Source of the DNA: Ulva prolifera
Lineage: Eukaryota > Chlorophyta > Ulvophyceae > Ulvales > Ulvaceae
DNA length: 64,000 nucleotides
Reading direction: 5' to 3'
Assembly (NCBI GenBank): GCA_023078555.1
Contig: CM041199.1
Location: 9,243,315 to 9,307,314, forward strand
In this document: one piece after another, positions 51,253 through 62,600 of the stretch
Position numbering within the stretch: the stretch's first letter is position 1
Layout: the number at the start of each line of letters is the position of its first letter
Position numbers and translations under genes: made by a program
The notes under the pieces: model-generated
The model's input: only the letters and a program-made list of their open reading frames with translations
Database searches by the model: none
What the model was told of the DNA's origin: nothing

Positions 51253-54200
51253 ATGGATCCGCGCCATGCTGCAGCAGTTGCAGGGCTGTCAAGTACCCAG
51301 AATGGGCCTACTTCCGCGCGCAGCGGAGACTTACTCGTCGGTCGCATGCGTACTCAGAGAATCCCTGTAGTGGGTACTTTAATTTCAAGGGACGGGCGTT
51401 TTACTGATCGTGCCCGCGTCGGCCGCAACGACGGTCCACTGTCCGGTCCTGGGGTGTCGGTGTGGTGGTCCCTGGGGGTGGTTCTGCGAGACGACGTGGT
51501 GGAGAGTCGGACGAGGGAGCTGGGTACGGCCAAGGAAGTGATTGTCACTACCTGTCTCGTGCTCTCCTCCTGGCTGCACGAGCAGGCAATGCTCGTGTCC
51601 TCGTGGGAGGGCAAAGGGAAGACCCCACATGGCTGCCTGGTGCCCCGGCGGTGGAAGCCCCTGTCGGGAAAGACAGAGGTGTGTGTGCCCGGTGTGCTGG
51701 TGGATCAGCTGAGCGCGATCTGCATTTACTGCCAGTCCACTGACACGGGGCCCGGCTAACCTGTGGAGTGGGGCCAGGACTCAGTGCCGCCATTTGTGCA
51801 GGTTGAGATCACCGGCCACGTAAGTGAGTCTGGCCTCCCTAAGACCAGAATCACAGCGGAGAGAGATCCGGAGCTTCGCCAGCGGTTCGTTCTTCCTCAG
51901 ATCAACGTGGGGGGAAAGCGCAAAGGCCCGGACCCCCCGCGTCCAGACGGTGTGCTCTCTGCACGCATGTTGTTATGTAACGCAGTCACGTATGCTGTCC
52001 CCACATCGTGCGCGGCATGGCCTCCGCATTTGTGCACAAGTGACATGGGTGTTCTCGGTGCAGTGTATCATTGCTCCACCCCGCGACACGTCGTGTGGGC
52101 CTGGGCTTCCTTCATGTCTGGGCTGTCCCCTCATCGCACCAAGTTGTGGACAGCCGGAAAGGCGTCTCCCGCGGTGGAGGGTCACGGGTCCTCCAGGCAC
52201 AGGGAGAGACCCACATCCAACCTCCCAGAGGACCTGAACCCGCTGGTGGCGTGGGTGCTGTATGAACACGCACACTACCTCCAGCTCGAGAGCATGGATG
52301 AAGATGAGCTCGAGCCGTGTCAGTCGATAGCACGGCACATTGGGGACCGGTGCCACAGGATGTTGGCGAACACAAACGGGGTCCCTGCACAGCCGGTTTT
52401 CCAGCTGACCTCGGGCGTGCCGGTGTTAGCTGACATGCACACCTCGCACTCGGACCTCATCAAAGCTTTCGTGCGCTCCTGTGACTTTCCATGACTCCGG
52501 CATGGACAGGGGGACTGCCTGTTGGTCTGTGTGCTGTCCTGTTCTACCAGGCATTTGTACCTTATCGCATGCATGATCGTGGCCATGGTGCCCCGGGCCC
52601 TGTTTCTGTTGATCCCTCAAGTCTGGCCTGTCACCGGCCTGGGCTCGAGCTGTGTAGTCAGGTCTCTTTGCGTGCAGGATGTCAAGATCCTCGGTGAGTT
52701 TGTCGCCGCGCTCGACAACTTAGGACCCTGGGTATTGGCTTATGCGGCGGAGCACCCTCTGTTTGATTGTGCAGAGGTGCGAGGTGCCACTGACCTGTAC
52801 ATGCCATCGAGAGCTGCGTGTCTGTGCAGAGCTGTATATGCTTTCTGTTCCCCGTCCCCCATTGTTGAGTATACCTGGATCTCGCCGTGCAGGGTGACCG
52901 AGTAGCCCGAGCTCTCCGTCCGGCGTGGAGTTCTGTCCAGGCATTCAACTCCCACATCATGTGGGCATGTGAAGGGCTGCAGCTGACCTCTACGGAACTG
53001 GCGTCCTTCGCCACGAATGGGATCCACCTGTTCATGCATGCTTATCGGCGCCTCGTCGCCGCGGCTGTGACAGGGGACCCGGGGGCGCCTGTCCTGGAGA
53101 GGCGGCGTGTGCAGGTCATTCCAGCCTTGGAGCCCAGCCTCCTGGATCCCGCCTTTGCCGCCATCCTGGTGTGCACGGTGAATACCAGCAGTGCGCTACC
53201 AACCTTTTCTTCTCCATTGTTCAGGATTCAGTTGTTACCTGCTGTAGCCCCCGATGTGGGGCAAGACTCAGCTTTGCAGACAGTGCTCTCGTCTGAACCA
53301 CGCGGTGCATCCAGGTTTGGTGAAATCGGGGTATGGTCAGCCCGTCAAGAGGCTGGCCGACGACCTGATCCCCTTGTGCCCGCCCCACACGCTGTGGCAC
53401 TGGGCGCTCAGGAGCTGGCGGTACCTTAGCGTGGGGCAGAAAGACACCGCGGGGAGCAGTTCCGGGAAATCAGCATCCCCGCCGGTTGTCCGCCTTAGGC
53501 CAGGATCATTCCCCGAGATCAAGGACTGGGATTATGCCGGCGCTGAAGAGCTTGCCAAGCTGTCCTTGGCCAAGGGGATGCAGAGCTCTCAGTGTTACAT
53601 GTGCGAACCCCCGGTGATGGTCCCTAGTCCAGGAGTGTCTCTTGCAGAACATGCTCCCTGCATGTTCAGTCGTATGCGACTGAGTACTGGCCATCAGATC
53701 CTCCTGTTCTTTCACCAACGGGAGCATGTGCTGCTGTTAGTTGATCCAGAGTTGACATGCACGGGCCCTGGGACTACCAGCGTGTTCTGTTTGTTGTTGG
53801 CGACTCCGGTTAATGGTACAGGGCGGAGCTCAATAACATTCCCGAAGGTATCCTCGCCACCCTGCCCGAGGACTTGCGGCAGCCGCCTGTCGTAGCACCC
53901 CAGCCTACCCCTGGGGCAGGGGGTGCCGGTGACACCCCTGCCTCTGGCCAGCGCAACCGTCGACGAACCGGGAAGCACGAGGTAGCTAAAGCACGTACCA
54001 AGTCGCTAATGCTGCGTAAGATGGGCCTGCCACCAGCCAAGAAGGGGGACACAGCCGCTGGCGGCACCGATACCGGCGGCAGCGACACTCAGGAATCCGG
54101 TGGGGACAGGGGCACCACCCGCCCTGCGTCCAAGGTGGCCACAGGGCCAGAGGTGCTCGGCCTGGGTTCCGCTGCGGGACCGGGGCAGGGGGGGGCAGTC

Positions 54201-55319
54201 TCCCAGCCGGGGGGGGGGGTGCGTGTGGCCGTCCCGCAGAGGCTGTGCCGGTCACGGCAGCGACAGGGGGGTTGAGCCTGACTGTGGGGCGGGGGGTGGT
54301 TTGGGGGGGAAAGCAGCGGCGGTGGCAGATTCGGCGGCGAAGGCGGGATTGAACCCCACTGTGAGGGTGGCAGCCACTGGGGGGGCTGCGGAGGCATTGC
54401 CAGTCACAGCGCTGAAGGCGGGACTGAGTCCCGTGGAGGGGAGGGCAGCGGGGGGGGGGGGGGGGGGGGGGGGGGGCGCGGAGGCTAAGGCAGGCTTGGC
54501 GGGGCAGGGCGGGTTGAGCCCAACGGTGGCGGGGGCGGGGGGGGGGGGGGGGGGGGGGGGGGGCTGGGGGGGGCCGGGCTGCGGAAGCTATGGAAGACAT
54601 GGCGGCGCGTGGCGGGTTGAACCCACCAGTGGGGGGGGGAGTTGTGGGGGATTTTGCGGGGATCCCCTTGCAGGGTCAGGACGCTACAGGTCGTCCAGAA
54701 GTGGGCCCCTTTGGCCTGCCTGTCCCCGTGCCGGCGGGCGGACCGGAACCCGTCCCTACAGGGTTTATGCAACCGGACAGTGCGGAAGGACGTGGGGATC
54801 TGGTGTACGATCCGGTAGCAGACGCCATGTTTGCAGATGCTCTGGCGGAGGCAGTGCTGTATCCGGAAGACCACTCCTCAGATTATTTCGGATCCATCAG
54901 CTTGGATGACGATTCGGATCGTTCTGACCCAGCGGACCCCCGCTGCGCTGTGCACGAAGTGGCGACAGAGGACCCTGAGACTAGGCCGTCCCAAATAATC
55001 TACCTGCACGATAGTTCGGGGTCAGTTCGTCTAACCGTGGACGAGTCCTTCGAGGAGCAGAAGACTACCCTGCGCATGGCCGCCACTTTCGTATCTCCTC
55101 CGGGTGGTTCGGTCGGGCGTGCTGCTCAACTGCGGCTCATTGTCGTGGCAGTTGACCTGATGTTGGTAAGCACCGCCGGCATGGATTTGACTAAAGCGGA
55201 GCGCTTGGTCCGCATGAAGTCGATCATATCGGCGTACGGGCTCCAACCAGATGAAGACACTGTATCCGAAGTTGTGTCACTGATTCAGACGGTGCGCTCC
55301 TCCAAGCAAATTACCCCCG

Positions 55320-55369
<50 letters not shown>

Positions 55370-55525
55370 TGGCCAGTCTGTCGCATGGCCGTGGTGGGCC
55401 AATTCTCTACTCCCTCTCCCAAGGCAGACGTACAGAACCCAGGGATGTTGACCGTGCAGGGACGCAATTCTACAGAGGGCAGCGAAGCCGTCCCAGCCCC
55501 GGATCCTGTGGTGAATACTGGTTGA
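51253..55525 (+). CDS. Multi-exon gene of unknown function (probable third transposon gene)
   Basis: I do not recognise the product. Exon blocks, inferred from frame and splice signals, are about 51253-51759 (ATG at 51253), 51800-52470, 52678-52776, 52893-53168, 53225 to about 53600, then 53850-55525. Three junctions keep phase exactly: GTGCGC...GTGCAG (52471-52677), GTGCGA...GTGCAG (52777-52892) and GTGTGC...TTCAG (53169-53224). The middle has helical, aromatic-rich sequence and the Cys-rich motif VTCCSPRCGARLSF. Next comes a basic stretch, RNRRRTGKHEVAKARTKS, that looks like a nuclear localisation or DNA-binding patch. Then come 25-residue repeats with core KAGLxPTV, an acidic Ser/Asp region, a folded-looking part (VDLMLVSTAGMDLTKAERL), a proline run encoded by C50, and a TGA stop at 55523. 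Reading frame changes at the poly-G tracts. It could be a TNPA-like DNA-binding partner of the transposase, but nothing proves that. Confidence 0.5.
54450..54476 (+). repeat. Poly-G tract, 27 bp
   Basis: Uninterrupted run of 27 G inside the third gene, encoding polyglycine if translated. It can form G-quadruplex structures and is prone to length error. Confidence 0.9.
54537..54563 (+). repeat. Poly-G tract, 27 bp
   Basis: Second run of 27 G, 60 bp downstream of the first. The coding frame differs on its two sides, as judged by the flanking repeat cores. Confidence 0.9.
55320..55369 (+). repeat. Poly-C tract, 50 bp
   Basis: Uninterrupted run of 50 C near the 3' end of the third gene. It is in frame as a proline run between the residues SSKQITPA and WPVCRMAV. 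Confidence 0.9.
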
Positions 55526-55598
55526 TGAGCAAAGTCCCTGGAGGATGGGGGCCTGTGGTGAATACTGGTTGATGAGCTAAGTCCCTGGGGGATGGGGG
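55505..55598 (+). repeat. 47-bp tandem duplication across the stop codon
   Basis: Two nearly identical copies starting CCTGTGGTGAATACTGG lie at 55505-55551 and 55552-55598. They contain the TGA that ends the third gene, so the second copy is downstream of the stop. Confidence 0.85.
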
Positions 55599-56253
55599 TG
55601 CCGGTAGCACAGCTGCATGGGAGTACACTTTAATGCGGCGTGCAGTGTCCGCTAAGCCATCAAGCGTAGCACTTCCCGGCAGTATCAGCATAGTCACTTT
55701 GTTAATGCAGATGCTACGGGAATACGTCACAATTCTTCCCAGTTCGGCGGTAATACAAGGACGGTGGGCCACATCACTGTACAGTGATGCAACCCCGTCT
55801 ACTAGTGCCATACGCTCTGCTATAATGCAGGGGTTGACCGTTGTACCCCTGTAATCCTACAGCGCCGACCTGGTGTAGCCGTTGAGGATTGATAGGATTT
55901 TTACACGAAATAACGATTAGAATACTGAGTCGAACTCCGTACGCAAACTGTGGCGTCTTGTCTTCTGCAGACAATGTGTTCAGAACAGTTTCAGCTGTGC
56001 CTGCCTGGCAGCAGCCCGCAGCGCTGCAGATACACCGAGGTTCAGTGCAGCTGCAGCGAAATGGCATCACCTGGCCTGTGGCGTCGGAATGTCCCGGATG
56101 CCACCCTTCAGTGACTCATACACGCGTCTTCAGCGAAATAGCCATCAGCTTGTTATACTGCTGACTCAGGGTAGCCACTACCGGGCTCGCCTTCTCCAGG
56201 AAGGTGTCAAAGCGCGCCTGCAGGTACCACTCCCTGCAGATCCAGCAGCTTCA
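55599..56253. other. Convergent intergenic region
   Basis: This separates the 3' ends of the plus-strand gene and the minus-strand protease gene. Short overlapping frames on both strands have no motif. A TGTAA, the usual green-algal polyadenylation signal, lies on the plus strand at about 55851, some 325 bp past the plus-gene stop. It is too short a motif to be called on its own. Confidence 0.4.
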
Positions 56254-59200
56254 TCAGGCAAAGGTCCCCACCGGGCCTCCAAGGGGGTGCCAGAGGATAG
56301 ATGGTGACAATGCTGCGGTGGACATGGCAGGTGCATCGAGTCGCCCGCACCTCAGCCCCTCTTCGGAAAAGTCGTTGAATGGCGGTGTCTGGAGGTGGCG
56401 GTCCCACCTAGCGTCGGCAAGCATCTTGGTGCCGTCCTCGACTGATAAGTGTCCCAACTTGTCGCCCCCTCTCCCGCCTCGGTGCCACTCTTGAATGAGG
56501 GCTCGAGTGAGGACGATACGGTACAGCACCGCGTGCTGCACCTTGACGCGGTTGGTGAGTAACAGGACCCTTCGAGTCGCCTCGTAACCGTGGATGTCAC
56601 TGCTGAACACAGTTCCCCCCTCCTGTCGCATGCGGTGGATGACGTCGCACACAGCGTCGGCCAGCATGCATGTGAAAATCCCGCAGTCGTGGCCGTTTGG
56701 TTGCTGCGGGGTTCCTCCAACCTGGACACCACTGGGGGACGGTTATAATGCTAATGTTACGTCAACAGATCAGGTCCACCGCAGACCTTGGACGCGGGGT
56801 GGTTCCAAAGCAGTACGCTGTCCGGTTTCGGGCAGAGAGGGGGGGGGGGGAGTCTGGTGGGCGCAATCAGAGGGTGCTGTTGTGTCAACGATTGCAGTCC
56901 ATTTGGTAATATGCGCGACTGTCAAGGGTCAGAGGACAGCATCTGTGTGGATGGTATCGCAGGAGAACAGTGGGACGTGGGCATTGTACCTTCGCCAACT
57001 TCAGGGTTATCCTAGCGGTGGATTCGGTCGGCCGGGTGGCCAGTCGGACGTTGTGTCGGCGGCCCACTGCTTTTACCCGAGGCCGGGTGGTAGATGGGGG
57101 GTCTTCCGGGGGGGAGGGGGCCCGGCCCTCGGGGCAGTCAAGCGCCATGCACAGAGCCTCACTCAAGACGTCCCTGGCCCGTTCAGCGGTCCCTGAGTCG
57201 GCGCTTATCAGGCTGTCAAAGAACGACACAGTCGGCGCCTTATTCTGCTTCATACGCCCTGCATTATGGCTGAAACGTCAGTAGTGGCGTTCAGTGGGCG
57301 TCTTTTGGGGGGGGGGGGGGGGGGGTGGGGGGGCATATGCCAGTCCCTCGCACAGCAGGCTACCTCATCACATTGTCAGCTGCTGCGGGAGAGCGTACAT
57401 GGGTGCCAGATGACAGCCAACATCCAGTGGCTGTTCCGGGGAATAGGGACTAAGACGCATTCTTGCTCAAAGGTGTGAGCTCTGAACATCCACCGCCCCA
57501 TAAATCTGGTGCGTCCGCTTGACCAGTCTGCGTCCGCATCCCCAGTACATATCCCAGCCATATTCTGGCTAGGCGTTGCAATGACGCCCTGCCCGGCCAG
57601 CGCGACACACCAACTCAAGGCGTAGTCAACGTGTGCACTCTCGGCCCATGCGGTGGGCCAGCCTCTCGCGAGGGTGTCCAGACCGACTGTAACAGACACC
57701 CGAGCATCCCCAAAATGCCCTAGCTGCAAGGTCACACCGCCCACCACATTCGGGAACCTCTCCCCATCCTCGTCGCCGGAGGACACTACGGTCGGTTCAG
57801 CTGCCTCCTGCGTTGTGTCGGCAGCGGATGAACCGGCGTCTTTGGAAGTGGACCCCCACTGCTGCCTCAGCTTGCCCGGAGGCTTTGCAGGGAGGTTTGT
57901 GACCCAATCCGGTGGCACCACCGGAGGGTGTGCCAGGAGGGATGCTGACAGCCGCGGGACGTCCGGGGCAGGAGGAAGTGCGGACAGGATAGGCCCCTCT
58001 TGACCGGGTGCTGGACAAGCAGGCTCCGGAGAGGACCGGAGCGGGGGGGGGGCCTCGCCGATGGAGCAGATGGCTGCACCGACTGGGGCAGGTTGGGGCC
58101 CCTCGCTAGGGCCATCATCAGGGGTGACGGATGGAACCTGATTGGCATCGTCCAGCCATGGCGGCGGCAAACAGCCACTGGTCCGCGATGGCGACGGCGG
58201 CCTCACAGGGCCAACCGGCTGTGGGGACTGCGGGGGCAACGCCACAGGGGGAACCCTTACTGCAGCCGGCCCCTCTGGCGGCGGATGATCCCGGCTAAGG
58301 ATCTGCGCTACGGCCGCAGCCCCCCCCCGTGCGGCACCCCGTGCCCCCCTGCGCAACCTAATGCGTGCGGGCTGCTGCAGATTGGTGCCCCGAACTGCGC
58401 GCCCTCTACCCGGTGCCCTTGCCCCTTGTGCCTCGCCAACCCGCTGCTGCTGCCGCAGATTGGTGTGTCTGCCACGCCCCTGCCTTCGGTCACCCGGGCG
58501 TATACTGGTGGCTATGGACTCTGTTGGCGGCGGGGCAGCGACTGCACCCGGTCCTGGGGCTGTGGCGGTGCCGGTGACGCCCCCAAGAGCGGCGTCGGGT
58601 CCCCCCCGGTCTTCACCGTCCGACCCGCCCGCCCCACCCCTCTCTAGCTGTAACGCCAACATGGGCGCCTGCAGAGGCCCCAACCTGAACCTCGGAGCGA
58701 GGCCACTTAGGATTTGGAGTCCGTGCGAAGTTTGCCTCGCACTGTATCCACTCGCAGATCAAGTCTGTCCCGCCCGTGTGCCGCACACGTTCGAGCAGGC
58801 CGCCAGCGTCTTCTATGATGCCCGCGCCGACCTGGCAAGACCGGTACAGCACGATCTCCTCTGGCTTGCACGGGGCCTTAGTATGGACCGCGCGCTCGAA
58901 TGCGATCATCCGGAGGTCGTGCCAGAGGGATTTCATCTTCTGCTCTACCCGCGCGGCGTGGTCGGCGGTTTGTGAAGCCTCTACACTCTCCTTCATCGCC
59001 CGGATCGAGTCCAGGTACATTTCTAACCCTTCCCCCCCGGCCTCCACTATAGAGCCCACCATGGTAACATCTACAGTCGTTAATAGGTAGGCGTTGGCCA
59101 TGAAGTCTATCGGGAACCCGGGCTTCCGGGTACAGATCGTTAGTGCTGGGATCGGCTGGCCAGGCGTCCAGTTACCCTTCAGGGCGGTTTCCAGGAACCG

Positions 59201-59308
59201 CTTGAAAGACGAGTCACACGAACGGTTACTACGAATTGTCGCAAGGTAGGCCCGCAAGTCCCTGTCCGTTATCATACTGGCACACATCGTGTGGACTGTA
59301 CACCGCAC
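56254..59308 (-). CDS. Ulp1/SENP-like cysteine protease (peptidase family C48), multi-exon
   Basis: Predicted SUMO- or ubiquitin-like-specific protease. Catalytic residues are read in order: His in PIPRNSHWMLAV (codon 57427-57429), Asp in VSFFDSL (57215-57217), and Gln and Cys in PQQPNGHDCGIFTC (Cys at 56683-56685). This is the full C48 set. Introns inferred from splice sites and phase: 57259-57398 (GTACGC...ATGCAG) and about 56732-57152 (GTGCAT...CCCCCAG). The catalytic part is preceded by about 300 residues rich in Pro, Ala and Gly, then by a helical 231-codon block (58613-59308) in another frame. The latter may be an N-terminal exon or a separate small gene; the joint near 58660 is unclear. 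The stop is at 56254. It lies downstream of the transposase on the same strand, 333 bp after its stop. Ulp1-like proteases occur as passengers in plant transposons; the target here is unknown. Confidence 0.78.
57307..57325 (+). repeat. Poly-G tract, 19 bp, in a protease intron
   Basis: Run of 19 G on the plus strand (C on the gene strand), inside the inferred intron 57259-57398 and about 50 bp before its 3' splice site. There it can serve as pyrimidine tract. It is followed by TGGGGGGG. Confidence 0.85.
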
Positions 59309-59641
59309 AGAAACGTTCTATCCGCGCTATCGCGACGCAGTCTTCCTACATCAACTGCATCAGACCTTGCACCTACCATTAATCTGTCCGCTGGACCAGC
59401 GACGTGCACTAACAGACGACACCGACGCTTGAAGACCAAGCGAAAGTGGCCACGAGCGCACGCCACAGGACGTGGGTTGTATGGCTCCAACGAGGGTGGC
59501 GCCTGTAGACACGCACTGGCGGGGACTCTGGTCCCCCCCCGTGGCCCTCTGGCAAGTATGGACAATGCAAAGTGGGCACAACTGGGATTGCAGTCAACTG
59601 GGATTGCTGACGAAGGCATATGCGGCGGTGGTCTTGTACAA
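59309..59641. other. Spacer between the two minus-strand genes
   Basis: No supported gene. It would hold the transposase 3' region and the protease upstream region. Small overlapping frames lack motifs. Confidence 0.4.
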
Positions 59642-62600
59642 TTACACAGTTCGGCCAGAAGCCTTGTTCGCAGTGGCCCAATACTGCACATTTTGTGCAC
59701 CCCTCCGGACTGGAACTAACTGGCATGGAACTGCGTCCAAGTCTACGACGTATCTGCCGGCATATGCCCGAGACCCCCTGTTTGCACCCGCCACACCGAA
59801 AAACTCAGGGGGGCGTTTCAACACGGGATCAGGGGCGCGGGCTCCCGGGGTGGCTGGCAAGGTGCAATTATACAGATCAGCAACCCCCAGGTACAATGGG
59901 TTTGGTTTCGCAACACATGACACGCAACACACGCCATCCCGGGGCTGCAGACACGCCCTCGTGAAAAACTGCAGTTCCCCGACGAAATACGTCACTGTCC
60001 CGCCACCCCCGTCCCCGTCCCCCCCAATGAGGTACCTCAAGAGGCACCACTTGTTGTCTTTCTTCCCTTGCGTACCCTGTTGCGAGCAGCTGAACATGTC
60101 TGCAACGCGGGATTGCATCTGGTGGAACTTCATCAGTGTCACTGTGCCCTCACGGCGAGCCTCATCAACAGTGCCATTCACCTTCAGGCCCAGAGCTCGG
60201 TGGATGGCCGCGCGACGTGCATATCCAACCCCCAGGCGACAGTGAGTTGGCCAGCCCTCATCCTGTAGGGAATCCTGATGGAAGAGGAGGTACGGCAGCC
60301 CTGTCAGCTCATCTCCCACGAAGTCAAGGGGGAGGACCTCTGCAGTCTCAGACTGGGCAGGAGCCCTGCCCACCCCGACGACCCTGTCGGAGATCCGGTC
60401 GCTGTCAACTGATTGATCCCCGTCAGCGGATCTTCCATTGCGAGTTCGTGCCCGCCGGCGTTTCTCCGTCGCTATGGCATCCGACAGTGAGGTCATGGCA
60501 GCAGGCAGTGAAGCTGCATCATGTAGCAGCCGCATACATGGGCGGCGCAGCAGTTCATCACTCACGTATACTTGTTCAGGGCAACGAGTCGATCGATATT
60601 TGATCAGCCTCTTCAAGAGCTGGACCATCCGCTCGATCCAGAATTCAAGACTGAAGAAGGATGCACCGCAGCACCTAACCTGATCCGGGAGGTGACAAGC
60701 TGCCAGATGCAGCTTGTACGTGCTGAGAGCGGCGCCCTCAAACGTCTCATCCGCCAGCTTGGCGTACTGCAGCATCAATCGCTGTGCTTCCGTGATTCGG
60801 GCCGGTGTGTGCTGACCCTCTTCATATCTGAGAAAGTAGAGGGCCCCTGCTCGCAGGAGCCCCCACGACTGCTCAAACACACTGCGTATGCGTTTCTCGG
60901 AGGCTTTCCACGGGAGATCGTGCAGGAGGTACAGCGAGAATGTCTCGGTGAAGGCCAGCAAGTCTTCCATGAGCCAGCGACTGCGGTGCCTACGCAAACA
61001 GTCACCCTGACTCAGACGGGCTGCTTCAACAGGAGTGCACATGGTTCCTGCAGCTGTGTCCAAGTAACAGTCCGACAAATGGCGCAGCCTCGGATGCGAG
61101 CAGGGTGTGCAGGCGATGGGACTGCGCACTTGGTGATGTCGGTGTACACCTTCTTGAAAAGAGAGGTCTGCATGATGTGGGGCGCTCTGGCAGCTATCGC
61201 CTTGACGACATCCTCTGGCAGTCGGAACAGGGCCCGGAGGCCAGTCAATGGCGCCTTCTTGGACTTCTTCCGGCCCAGGGGAGGGAGCCACTGGTTCCAG
61301 AAGTCCATGAGCACACCGAGCAGAAACACGTGCGCCACTCCGAGCCGGAAGAAATGGCAGGGACTGCAACGCCACAGCGTATTTCATAATCAACTCCAGA
61401 CTCAAGGGCGAGGCAGGCAGCAGCAGGCTGGGGGTGCTCGTACTTGAAGTAGGAGAGGAGACTGAACAGCGGAAGTAGCTTGTACTCATCTTTGGCGAGC
61501 TTGGCCCTGGACTTCGGTGTCTTCCGGTCGCAATAGCGTTTCAAGGTTGGTGCGTGGACCTGCACTACCACAGGCCTGGCCAGGGTTACCACAAGAAAAG
61601 AGCCGTATCACCAACGACGCTTGTTCGGTGACAGAGGGGTTGGCATGATGAGTTGCGGCGCACAGAGGGGGGGCAGGGGAGTAGGCGGCATGTGCACAGT
61701 TTGCATTCTATGACACTGTAGATGGAATTGCACCTGGGCAGCGATCTTGTCGCCCTTTCGGCCCCTGGCCAGGATCTCTGCCGCCGAGTACTTCAAGCGG
61801 TTGTCAGACTCCCAGGACGAGGGCTGCACATGCCGGGGCTCAGACCACGCGGTCCGCGGCGGGTTGCCACCAGTGTCCGGTTGTACACTCCCAGGCACCA
61901 TCCGGGGGTTTGCAGCAGAAGATGCCGCTTCTTCCTCCGGGGTGAGTGATTTCCCTTTCAGAGGCCCGTCGGCATAGCAGGGCACGGGCTGGTGCAGAGG
62001 GTGATGGTGTCCCAGCCACCTGTGTGGCATGCATGATAGCAGTTATGAGCAGGACAGGTACGTGAGACAGCACTAGCAGGAAAGAGATTACAAACGTAAG
62101 TGAACACCCCGGACCTGACAGTGTTGGCGGGGTAATCCCACACGCCGATTTGGGCACATCTGAAACATGCCCTCTTCGCTGTATGGCCGATGCTGTTGGT
62201 AAGTTTCTCCAGCCATGGGATATCCCCCTCCACACAGCACAGCACCGGCCACACGTGCAGTACCTCGCCCCCTGGCAGTGTGATTTCGAGTGCCTCACCC
62301 CCAGCTCCTGCACTCCAGCCATCACGTGGTGCGGGGGCCAGACACTACGTGATCGGGAACTGTACACATCACCCGGCAGTGTCCAGGAAGACAAGGTGAG
62401 TGCGCGCCCGGATCATGCTTCTTGAAGAACGCCATCACGGACTCCAGAATGCTGGCCATGCATGTTGGTTCGGATGGCCCCTCCACCACTCCAAGGGGAA
62501 TCCAGGCCACATTGGTACTTCAGAGATGGGGCGGCAGGTCAAGCAGGCGGATCCCCCAGATGGTGACACCGTGCTGCTTGTTGACATACAGCTGGGCCCC

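Larger units (their letters stand above)
54266..54640 (+). repeat. Degenerate 75-bp coding repeats with poly-G expansion
   Basis: Five copies of a core like GGCGGGTTGAACCCAC-GTGG start near 54266, 54342, 54417, 54508 and 54611. The first spacings are 75-76 bp; the later ones are longer because poly-G runs have expanded between the copies. In the first four copies the core reads (A/G)GLxPTV. The fifth reads GGLNPPV, but in a different frame. Confidence 0.75.

Noticed and set aside
58000-58647. Plus-strand frame of 215 codons
   Set aside because: It is the complement of the Pro/Ala-rich part of the protease gene. GC-rich coding DNA often keeps the opposite strand open.
60572-61447. Plus-strand frame of 291 codons
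   Set aside because: It is the complement of the transposase C-terminal exons, whose minus-strand motifs fit the tnp2 family.
62390-62400. Plus-strand AAGGTGAGTG as a splice donor of a plus-strand gene
   Set aside because: It is a good consensus, but it lies opposite the transposase coding region and no plus-strand exon with protein features adjoins it.
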